A DNA stretch of 64,000 bases from Dendrophyllia cribrosa (Eukaryota > Cnidaria > Anthozoa > Scleractinia > Dendrophylliidae), in contig JAJLRJ010000009.1 in assembly GCA_024195265.1 (NCBI GenBank), positions 31,410,774 to 31,474,773 on the forward strand, written 5' to 3'. Positions 12,701-24,700 of the stretch are shown here, in pieces; position 1 is the stretch's first letter; each line of letters opens with the position of its first letter. The notes under the pieces were generated by a model. It did no database searches. It was not told the DNA's origin and saw nothing but the letters and a program-made list of their open reading frames with translations. Position numbers and translations under genes: made by a program.

Positions 12701-15700
12701 CCGCACACCGTCACTAAAATTTTTGGGGAGTACCCCCTGACCTATTGTTAATTTCCCCAGGGTATTGGTATGTCATTAACTTGTCATATCTCACGTTACG
12801 TTATCGAATGGAAACTTTCAAACTTGCAAACAGTCGCCATTTTGAGTTTGCCAAGACCGGGTCGATATTTCGCTGGTAAGCGCCGATATCGGACATTTTC
12901 ACGTGCTTAAGTGTTTGTATAACTTTTTTAAACCCCGTTGAAACTTATTCAAGTGGTTTGAAGGCATGGAAGCACAAGAGCCGAGTGTTTCTGGAGAGGT
13001 AAGTTGTTATTTTCCGTCGATTGTGTTATATTGTGAGGTAACATAATCAGAGGTTTAATTGTCGATTTACAGTAAGCTTATATTCTTTGAGCTAGCAGTG
13101 ACTAAAATCATGTCGCAAATACTTCTATCTTTGCATCTTATAGCAAAATAATGTATCTTGCTCCTGTAAAAGTACCTGTTCTACGAAGCGGACGGCAACA
13201 AACACAAATCATGGTTGCCCTTGCAAAACACAAGGTGTGATTTGCTCGGAGCAGTGCAAGTATGGTTCGCAATCGAAACCACGCTGAAACCAGGTACGTA
13301 ATTCACGCACATCTATCTCCAATATTAGCAAATGTGTATCTTAGTTCAAAGCTCGTTTAGTAATTTCAGTAGTAACGCGTTTGTTGCCACAATCACATGA
13401 ATGGTTTCCTCTTGAATGAAACCTTTGATTATTCTGTGTTTACAATGACAATTCGAGTTATCGAAATTGCACTGTATTAATTTTACAATTTGCTATTTGG
13501 CAGCCTGCAGCTGTGTGGCCTGAACTCCCTACTGGAAGCCGTCCCGTGTCAAACAGAAGACCAAATCATAATTATAATGCTGACAGAGACAGACCCAGTG
13601 AAGAGGAGAAAAGAATAAAGGAGAACAGGGATGCCAAGGTGTAAAAAGATTGAAAACCAAATCGCTGTTTTGCCTTGTCTCTTTATTATAAGATGAAATT
13701 GAAATTATTTGGTAGATACAAGTAAGAGTATTTGCCACTAACAAGGCCTGATGGGTATGAAAGTTATCTACTTACTAGTGAATGATTTGACCAAAGTTGA
13801 ATTTTTGTTTCAAGGGGAAGTGATTGCTTCTGAAGATAGCTATTCAGAGAGTTTCAATATTTTTACTCGGAAAAACCCAAAGCATTCTGGGCTTTCTGTT
13901 AAATGACTGGCCCCGAGGGGGGTACTCCGATCAACTTTTGCTGGATATGTGCCGCTGGCATCTCAGAGCCCTTACTCCATTATAGTCTATTCTGTGGCCA
14001 AATTATAGACTCCATCTTAGTCACTTTCGTGAAAATGTAAACTTTGCAATCCCAACTTAGTCATTTGCTGTTTTTAATACCCCAAATTCCTACTAAAACA
14101 AAGGTTATTGCATTGAATGCTTACGATCAAAAACCAGTCATTGATTTTCATCTGTGGTCTACCAGAGACAGTATTGATATGTCAATCATTTGGCCCAGTA
14201 AAGAAAACTTGAACTACTAGTGACAATATCAAACATAAAATAAGAAATCATTTTGATGAGAAACCACTCTATTGGAATGATTAATTTTCTTCATTGTCAG
14301 GTTGGGGAAAAGGCTAATTTCCAGTCAAAGTGGTGTACAGAGAAAGTGTTTCAAATACCTATACTTAAATCTGTAGTTACACCAAGAGGATAGAAATAAA
14401 TACTAATGCAAAGATTTTGTTTTCTAAGAATTTATTTTTACATTATATTTAGTTCTTATGACATGACATGACAATTAGAAATGTCATTCCTTTATCACTG
14501 TATATTTATACTGTATAAAATTAAAATAGTTTTGTTTTCAGTCCTATTTGTTTTGACTTCTACTATTTATTATTTTTAACACCTTTTTGTGTGTATAGAC
14601 AACATTGTATTTTCGGTATTGAACTGGAACTAGCTTGCAATGGAGGCTCACGCGGTGGGATATCAGTAAAAATATTTGCGTATGAAAACATTGTACCACA
14701 TGAGCCTCCAGTTTAATACTGAGAATATTAATTTTGTCAATTGCTGGAGTTCAAACAACAGCCCAATGCTGTACAGAACACTACTAAAACCAGTGGCAAA
14801 TACAATCCCTTTAATCTTCCTCATTCTAGCTTTCTAGGGTAAAAACCTATAAGCCTTATCGCAATGCTAAGTTGGGTGATAGAATTTGCAGTGGCGGATT
14901 TAGCAGAGGGGCACGGGTTCCCCTTCTTTTGCAAAAAATAACAATGATAAGGCCCAGTCTATAACATTTTCACTCTTCTGGCTAGTTTTGCAACAAAATA
15001 TTTTTAATGTGCGATTCTCTTGTCTTTGCTTACACCAGACTTATTATACAATTAAGGAGCATAAAGCATTCTTACAGTTGTGTTATAATACTTTGTTATT
15101 TGACCATACTTACTCTAGAATGTGCGTTTAATTCTATAACTTTACAAGTGCAAAACTACCATTACAGTGGTTTATATATTTACCCTGTTAATGGTCTAAA
15201 AGTGTCCGTGTGAATCTCCCAGAATACGGGTCCACGTGCATTCGATTTTCTATTTAATCTTTTTATGTCTTTCATCCAGCCATTGCTGATCATATCAAAA
15301 TCACTGGTCACAACATTAATTACAGCTTAATTGCGATCATTTTGATATCTCAGCGTCCGGAAAAACACACTTTCACTATAAAATTAAGGAGACTTTGCTC
15401 ATTCAAGAACTGCAGCCTTCTTTAAATGTTAACGTCAGCAGTGAGAAGCTGTTGCTTTATTACATGTACCTTTTAAGACTGACAGTCCGTACTATTAAAT
15501 TACTGTTAAGATTGTTTTTTCTTAATCTTGGTTCCAGACCCCTATTTTGAATTACAGGGTGTCCCAAAAGTTCGTTCCTCTTCTTTACAGGCCTGTATTT
15601 TATTCTGTATTGACACATGTTATAGCCTTTTAATAAAAACTTCCACAAAAACAATCTCAGTAGTTTAATGTCCTTATTACTTACGGGGTTAAATACAGCA

Positions 15701-18700
15701 GTGCTTTTTTCATTTTTCCGTAAAAATATGAGATATAAATCACGCGCGCAAAAATTTGCCGCCATTTTACGGCATTTCACAGCCGCGAGTTGCTCTGAAT
15801 TAATTGTCAGTGTTTTGCTGAGCGCCTTATAAAGTGAATCTTCTCAAAGCCAAAAAAATCTCCTATTTACGAACACAAACATCTATACTTAGATCTTTTG
15901 GTCTTTCTGTTCAACAAATCCCGAAGGCAATGAAGGAACTAAAACTGCGGCTCAAACTAGCAAGGGCAAACGTCCCTTTTTCCACGCTACAAAAATTATC
16001 ACACTCCATGCCGGAGCAGCTAGGAAATGTGATAAAAAATAATGGAGGCCACTCAGGCTACTGAAACTACGTATGAAAATAGTGTACATAACAGTTAAGA
16101 ACTGCTGGTATATTTATGCATATATCGCTAGTGAATCAAAAGTTATTTTAATATAAATCAGAGGAACGAACTTTTGGGACACCCTGTATATAAACAGTTT
16201 TCAAACACTGTAACGGTTACTTTTGAAAATGTATGTTGCGTAGCATACGAAACGTAAACTTTTTTGTAAAAATGCGTTGATTTACCATGTTTATTACCGC
16301 TGTTTGTGTTTTATTTCTAATCAAGTTACGATCGCCTAAGAACAAGAGTTTAATAAAAACCAAACTAGTCCAGTTAGCCAATCTTACCCACTTTGCCAAA
16401 ATACCTTTAAACTCGATATTACATCACGCAAACCAGCCCAAATGTACTACTTTAACAATCCACGCTATCAAAACAAAACCAATCAAAGTAATCAAACTCT
16501 TATTAACCATGAAAAAAAAAATAGTTTGAAAGACACTTTCATTCACACGCACCTACTAAATTAACAATGACAAAAAGTCTCAAATAACTCCTCTCGCTTT
16601 CATGGTCATGTATACTACACCTTAAGACATTAGCTCTTACCTCGTTAGAATGTTCAATTATGCCGTTATTTGTTTGCTAACTCAAAAAACAAAAACGCTA
16701 CACTTCCGTTGTCGTTTTTGCAAGATAACTACTGGCCACTTAATTTGCCATTCAAATTAACCTTACCTTGTTTCGCACTAACGAGATGGCTCTTAGAGTC
16801 CTTTGATTCTAAATACCATCGCAATCGCTCGGAATTTAGGCTCAAGTGATTTCAATGTTTCTCGTATATCTCCGCAATTTTAAATGCAATTGACAAAATT
16901 GTTACACTCTCATAAACTTCAAACTAAGTACAATATTTTGTGTAAGTTAGTTAAACGGCTTCTCAAAAATGTTCGCTGCGGCTGCATGGAAACTGGAGGG
17001 AAACACCTTAACCGAGCTAACTTTCCAGCCCGGGTCGAAATTCGCCATGTATAATAATGGGGCCCCAACTCTTAGCTTTCACTCTGATACCCTCACCGAA
17101 TGACCACCCCCCCCCCCCCCCCCCCCCCCCCAATTTTCTCTCTGTTGCGACTGTTGCACAAGCAACCTTCTCTAGTGCTCTAGTGGAGTGTAGGTACCAA
17201 TGACACATGTGGTCATTCCTGCATGGTATATTATTAACTTAGTGTCATTCTGTATCTTTTTGTAGAACAAGGAACCGGTACATATGGAAGTGGACATCGC
17301 AAAAAGGATAGAAGGGCTGGAAAGCAGATCAGGATCAGTAAGTCGTCTTTGTGTCATGCAATGGCTGAAATTTCAGCCTGGGCTAAATTCGCCATGTAGC
17401 AATCGGACATTCTCAAACGTGATGATGTTCTTCATGCATAACTCTTACCATTCACCCTGATATACCCTCACCGAATTTCAACCTTTTCTCCAATTATCAC
17501 TCTGTTACTGCTACTCAAGCTACTTTCTCTAGTGGAGTGCATATACCAATGAACATTGTCATTCTTGTATGTTTGCCATATTATTGACCTTATGGCATTC
17601 TGCATCCTTTTTTAGATCATGGGACCGGAACATATGGAAATGGACATCGCACAAGGAATAGAAGGGCTGCAAAGCAGATCACGATCAGTAAGTCATCTTT
17701 GTATCATGCACGTTATTTACTGAGAAATAAATCTGTTGTTTTTTAATTCCATAAGGAAGGTTTTAGTAAGGAATTAGGTTATGATAACATTGTGCGACTT
17801 CATATTTTGATTCATGCAGTCGAACAATACTCTTAAAACGGAGCCTTTCCTTAGGTGTTGGTTCCCACTATCGGAGTCGGAAGCGTAAGGGTTGGTCTCC
17901 ACGAACGACGAAAGCAAAAGGGGAACTGGGAAAAATGGGAATCTTCTATCCCGTCAGATTCCGATTCCGATTCCGATTGCGATTTACACTAGAACGTAAG
18001 CCTCCTTACGCTTCCGACTCCGACTCCGACTCCGACTCCGACTCCGCTTCCGATTACTTCGCTAGCGGAACCAGATCTTAAAGGACATAATGTCAAGTTA
18101 TTTAAAAATAGTTCTTTTTTTTTCTCAGCTGCAAGATTTGTCGATTGACCATGATACAGACGATTCAGACGAAACAAGACAAACCAAACGAACTAAACAA
18201 AAAGTCAAGCAACCTCCAATCCGAGCATCAAGGCAAAGTAGTGGTGCGAAGGTTAGTAAATCCAAAAGTGCTAGTAATAGACCGTTTTTATAATTACGTC
18301 ACAAACTACAACTACCAGCATTCCTTGCGCATAGCGTGGGAGTCTCGCGCGAACCTTCGCGCAGAATATGTGACCTTTAGCGGAATGTCTCTCAGACTTT
18401 CTGAAGAAGACGTGCCTTGGGCGTCATTTAAAGGAAAAAAACCAGAAGAAAAGTACTTTGTTGATTTTTAGATAAGCTGAGTTGATTGAAAAGCCTAGTT
18501 TTCAGGATAAGTTTTACGTCTTTCACGCTTTCGTGTTGTGACGCGTACGTGTTTATAGTTTCACGAATCGAAGTTTCACGAATCGTGTGGCTTATAATTT
18601 TTGACAGTTTTAATTACAATTTTACACTATTTGGATACTGGAACGTATTAGTTTAACCTTCACATGACATGGTTTTCAATAAGATTTGTAAGAACTTTTT

Positions 18701-21700
18701 TAAAGAATTTTAATCCATAGTAAGTAAGGTAAAAACTGCGACTGAATGCCAAATTTAATCTTTCCGGCGCAATGTGTTTACAATTTCTTAAATAATGACT
18801 AACATTATTATAAACAGTATTTCACAAACCGAGGTTTTCTACGAAAAGTATACCTATTATAAAACAGCGACAGACTTACATAAGTATTTAAAATACAGCT
18901 ATAAAATGGCAGAGAATCGTGGAGTTCAATTCAGAATTGAAAAAACAGTGAAAAACAAACTGAACAAGTATGCGGCTTAACAGAGCGAAAAGCTGTCCGA
19001 TTTAAAAGAACTACCATCAATGCAGTCTTACAAAAATACATTTGGACACAAATAAACGTTAAAGAAATCGTTACCTGCACTCGATGTGGCTTTTCAGCTT
19101 TACAAAAACCATGTTTTTTAAACGTTGAATTGTTCTTGTTGTTATTTTGACATCGACCATTCGCTATAAAGAACCCGCAAACATAAGCTGTTCTTTCCTT
19201 AATTAACAACGGCTTTTGAACTGCAGAGAGATTCTCTTCCAGTTCATAAATAATTTCTCCACTGAGTTCGACAAAACTCGCACTGATAACAGCCCACTGT
19301 GCGAAAAGATAAAATTACAAACTTGCTCATTTTAGCTCCTACAGCCGTAATGGTGAGATCTTTCGGTTTCAATCCGCTTCAAACAATGTTTAGGAACAAT
19401 TTCGAAGTGACAAACGGCAACATTTTTCGCGCCTTTTTTTCGTTCAAGTCGAGTGATCAAGTATACTTTTCTTTTCTTCTCTTACTCTTGACTTTCTTCC
19501 TTTTTCTTTTATTCTTAGTGGTTCGTGGTTTGGTTTTAAATTTTTATTTTCAATTTCTACTTTCGTATCCCGCGGATTCGAAGTGGCCGCCATCTTTATT
19601 TGCTATGCGCAAGGAATGCTGGTAGTTGTAGTATGTGACGTAATTATGAAAACGGTCTATTGGAACTTCCAAGAGGACAAAAAAAACGGAATGTGATTCT
19701 ACGTTTACCCTAACAAATGCTTGTCTTGCGTAGCACTAGAAATGTAAAGATTCCTGATGTATCTTGTTAGTGCCTTGTTGATGATATTGATAATATTTTA
19801 TGGAGGTATATTTGTTTTCTTTCAAAGCCAAAGAGCAAGAAAGAGTTACAAAGGGAAGAGTGGAAAAGAGAAAAGGTAAAACTAGACGTATTTTAGAGCG
19901 AAGCACAAAAAAAGCTACGAGCTTTCCCAAAGAACAAAGCTAGAACGTGTCCAGCAACATGTCCAACGTGAAATATCCCCAAAAAACTCTAAACCAAATG
20001 AATTCTATATGATTATTATCATTGTGTTATTATCTTTCAAATACAGTTGAAGTTAATTCTCGCAAGCGACCACCTCGGGATTTCGAACAAGTGTTCGTTA
20101 CTAAAGCTGGTCGAAAAGACTGAAGTTGTTGCAGCATGCCAAAGAAATTACTTGAATGTATAGTCTTTCTGATAACATTATCTTATTAAATACAAGTACT
20201 TGATTAATTTTAATTATATTTTAATTATATTTTAATTATATTTTAATTACATTTATTACTGAATATTTCTAAACCATAGACTTGTTTATTGTATTTAGTA
20301 TTTACTAATTATTTTAGATGTAAATAGTTCGTAATGTAATATAGTGCACGACCCCACAAGCTTTCCAGCTTTAATACTTATTGTGCTTAAATAAAGGTTA
20401 CTATAACAGCATAAATGTCATGAATCAACAGTGGGTACATCAACAAATCTTTTTGCTGAAATCTCTTTCAAGGAGCTGCTGTTAAAATACGAATTAATTT
20501 TTACCTTATAGTTGTAAGTCTCTCAGGAGTGCTAGCTTAAATCTGAAAGTTGGTCGCTGTTACTCACGAGAGTTGTCGCTTACAGGAGCTTTGTATTACA
20601 GATAATAACTGAGAATGGGGAGTTGGTCGCTTAAGAGAGTAATCGCAAAAAGAGCTTCAACTGCACTTTTCGCAAGGCCTTGATTTTTGGGTTTTCCAAT
20701 CAAGCTGTCAAACCTTACACACTGTACTTTTCATGTGGTTTAAAAATTATGGCTAGTTTGCTCAAAAACAGTGAGTTTTATTAGGTCGAAGCCTTTATTT
20801 GGGAGTTTTTCTTCCGTTTTTAAGGCAACCCTATTGAAAGCTAGTTACAAAAGAAACCGGCGTTCTGGCCAATATTGCACTCTACAGAACCGTTTGATGG
20901 ATTATAAGCAACTGGATATTTTCTTAATATATTTATCACGAATTTAGGAACGCCAGCAAATAGGTCAAGAATTGGAAGAAAAAAGGAAGGAAGAGCAAAG
21001 TAGGGCCATAAAGGTATGACATGTGTAAACAAAAGATCACACGTTAATCCTTTTTGCAGTTGTTTCAAACTTAGAATCTCAGTTTAATAACCATCAAAGC
21101 TAAATACCTTCCTTATAATATGAAATATTGTTTTCATTTATAGGGAAAAACGTATGCTCAGAAAGAAGAGGAACAACATGTAACATCCCAGAAGGAAGCG
21201 GGTAACAAACGTTTCCTTTTTCTGTTGATGATATTTGACCCCATTCGTTACATCGCCGCTTTTGTTAATACATTATTGTATTGTTTTGTTATCCTAGGAG
21301 CCGCGGCAGCAGAACACATTCCGTCAGCATTGCCGCCGTCCTTACCATTTGGTAAGGAGTAGAAATGGTTTTCAGAAAACATCTACTTTTAAACTTATTC
21401 AAGTGTGAACTCTTTAAGTTGTTGTTGTTGCATTGCCATAAACATAATATTGCTTCTTTTCCAGCGCGAACAAAAAAGAGGAAAATAAGACGGAAAACTA
21501 AAAACCTGAGGGAAAAAAGGGAAGGTAAGCCCCATTTTGTACATCCCTCTCACAAATAATTATTTAGTTAGAACTGACAAGTGGTGGCCTAAAGGTAAAT
21601 CCCGGGGTATAAGTGCCGGTGTTAGAGTCTGGCCACCACCCTTTACTTCCGTGATGGCTGGCTACTGTGATGGTAGCAGCTGTCGCAGTAGAGAATAGAA

Positions 21701-24700
21701 AGAGGTGTTCGTGTGTATTCGCACTCTAAAATAATACTATTGAAAAATAAAACACATTGATTTCCTGGTTCTTCCTCACGCAACTGAAAACTACAGTACA
21801 ATCTACACCAATCCCTAAAAGCTGTTCAGTATGACATAATCTAGAAATTAGTGACTGAAAACTATTTGCAACGTTTCATATTGCAGAATGTGTGTATAAA
21901 TGTGTCTTTTGGGCCAGCACGTGTATATAGTATCTGTACCTATGTTTTTCAGCAATGGATGATGATTCTGATGCAAGCAGTGTCTGTAGCATCAGCACTT
22001 GTCCTGGTGATCTGGACTTCAGGGAAAGTACCCTGAATCGACCCAGAATGCCAACATTCCAGGACAGTGATATAGATCAAGGCGCTGTGAGTGATCAACC
22101 AAAATCTTCACATACTTATCAAAGTCAAAGTGGTAGAATCCGTCGCAGACCACCTCGTGTTCAAGGCCCGTACCTTCTTTGCCGGTACTACAAGCGGACT
22201 CGGCAGCCTTGTTCTCAAGGCAAATTGTGCCTCTTTGCACACAGTGAAGCTGAAAGGAAAGCTTGGGAAGAAGACCGGAGAAGAGGTACTCAGTATGTTC
22301 AAATGTTTCTCGCAGAAACTATCCAGAAACTAAGTCAAAGGTCGAGATATTAATGATATTCAAGCCATTATATTGGAAAAGTAAAAAATGTTTTAGATGT
22401 CTGCACTACAATATGTTCCGATAAGGAAAAAAACACTTGTTTTAAGTATCAATGTATTACAACACGGAAGTACTATTTGAGGACTCTGTTTTTGTGTCCC
22501 CTACAGCTGCAGACGGGACCGCCATTTTCACGTGGTCATCCGAGCCACTTGAAGGTCTAACCGTTTGCAGATATCATAGAAACAGAAATGACTTGTGAGA
22601 TACACTAATCAACAATTTGGAAGAATCCCAGATTAGGGTCTCCCGGTGACGTCACGATCCCAGTGTTCGGAAAATGAATACCAAGAATAACGCAAAATGT
22701 TCGGCTAAAATAATAAGTACGCGATGCTGTCGTCGACCCAGGTCTTTTTTGCTATCTGCTCATCCGAATGGTTTCAACATCGTATCCTTCAGCATGAGAC
22801 AAAACTGGGTGAGACGTCTTGAACAATGTTTCCAAATTTTAGAAAATTTCTCGAAACGTGGTATGTTCGAAGTTAATGGCACAATGAGAACCTGGTAACC
22901 ACCGCGGTTGTTTGGTAACTCTCGGCAAGAAAAGGGGAAACAAAGCCGAGACTTCAAACCATTAATCTATTGTAATTGAATTAATAAGTTAAGCTTTAGC
23001 CAGTCCACTAGAGCAGTTTTACAACAAAACCTCTGAGCAAGGTTTTATTTTGTTGTACCAAAAGGGAACAAAAACGTCATCATAAACTTGCTCTCCGCCC
23101 GTTATCTTGCTCATTTAGAATTTGTTATGTCACGTGACCCGTTGCTAAAGCCCTTAAAACTATGGAATCGTAACGTTACCGGGATCCAAATCTGCGTTAT
23201 CCTGTACTGATTTGATCGCATCACCACTTTCAGATTTTAGAAATTCAATTGCCACGAAAAAGAAGGTATGTGGTCAAGCTACGACGAAAAATTCGTCCGA
23301 GAAGCAAAAAGATGGTATTCGTCCTCGGCCACTCGATGTGTTTGGTACTTATCGACTCTGTCCCCATCACCTTCTTGGGCGACCTTGTCCGGTAGGTAGC
23401 GACCGGTGCCGCTTCGCGCACAGTGAGACGGAGAGAAAAGCATGGGAAAAGGAGCGGGAAAAAGGTACGCAACAAGTAAAACACCCCTCTGGGTTAGACA
23501 GCTTAGCAAATTTAACGAACAAATGCGTATACTTTCTTTTACTGTTTGCCGTCAACGGAGCTTTTCAGTAAAGTTATAAGTTTAAGAAAAACGACAACAG
23601 TTTTAATTTTTAACATGTTTCGACAGCTCTTATGTCATCATCAGTTTTAAACCGTAATGTACAAAGTTGAATTTATAATAAGTACAAATAACTGCTGACA
23701 AAAAAAGACTGTAACAAAATAATTAATGAATACGTGACAATGTGTAACTATAAAGTAAGTTTTAAATTTAAATGGTACAACTGTTGGTTTAAAAAAGGTT
23801 GTTCCCATTGGCTTTTCGGTAGTTTTAATCATCAGTTAGTATAAATTTGACAGTAAAAGTCAGAAGAGTAAAGTCCTAGTTCTGGGACCATCAATCGAAC
23901 AGAAAAACCTTTGAATGCAGAGGTCTACACGACGCAGAAATTAAACTTGCTGGTAGTTGCCGGATCTTCCTTGTGAAAGATCTCGTGCCAGGCGTCACTT
24001 GAATGTGAAAATACAAAAACTGAATGCAAGGCTGGCACTACGGCAAAGGGAAGATTTATTAAATGACCAATATTTCGACTAATACAACTAGTCTTCCTCA
24101 GGGCCAGGGCTATACTGAAAGAAGACATGTTTTCTTTCTTTTTTTTCAATGCTTTACAAGGAAGATCCGGCAACTACCAGTAAGTTTAATTTCTGCGTCG
24201 TGTGAACCTCTGCATTCAAAGATTTTCTATTTTTTTTTTATGTTAACAATCGAACGTTATAAGTCATTATTGTTTGCATTATAAATACCCTTGACTGGAT
24301 TATATTGACCAATCAACCATTCTCTCTTGTACGTTCCCTTGACTATAGTGGTATATTTCCGGAACGGCAAACTCCGCTGCACACGCCCTTTCCGTATACC
24401 CCTGGGCCGGGTTGTTCAAAGCACGATTAAGCTAACCCAGGATTAGCGTTAATTTTTACTCATTGTCGACCGTTACTTTTTACGTTTTTGAGTGATTTTC
24501 TGCATATAAACGATCCATAGGATTTCGTGACTCCATATTTGGGGTTACCATGGAAAGTGCTGCTGTTCTAAAACACTGAAGGCTCGAGTTTACAAGTTTA
24601 CAGCCATTTTTCATCTTTAGTAGCTGCCTGATGAGCATCATTAAGCGTGAAGGTTGCTAAGAGTCCACTTTCTCATTGAACCGAGTTAGGTGTTGTACTT

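Larger units (their letters stand above)
10933..17007. mobile_element. 6-kb inverted-end unit filling intron 7
   Basis: About 220 bp at 10933-11152 reappear inverted at 16817-17007. Both contain CCATGCAGCCGCAGCGAACA, ACAAAATATTGTACTTAGTT and TCCGAGCGATTGCGATGG, in mirrored order; the left end carries an extra insertion of roughly 28 bp. The unit holds a minisatellite, an internal hairpin (11925-12515), a broken Cys-rich gene (12966-13638) and a deleted mariner (15555-16186). It may be a composite transposon or an inverted duplication; no transposase was recognised for the outer unit. Confidence 0.6.
17018..17690 (+). repeat. Tandem duplication containing exons 8 and 9
   Basis: 17018-17340 and 17369-17690 are two copies of the same unit: intron (TTCGCCATGTA, CCCTCACCGAAT, TTCTCTAGTGGAGTG) plus a 72-nt exon and its GTAAGT donor. 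They have diverged moderately; the first copy has gained a C run (17107-17131). Confidence 0.85.

Noticed and set aside
12966..13638. Exons of the helicase gene
   Set aside because: They are phase 0 and could fit, but the middle exon has a stop, the first has its own ATG, and all lie within the inverted-end unit. Exon 7 joins exon 8 in frame without them.
18145..18471. Separate 108-codon gene
   Set aside because: It is a shifted frame over exon 10 running into the inverted end of the intron 10 element.
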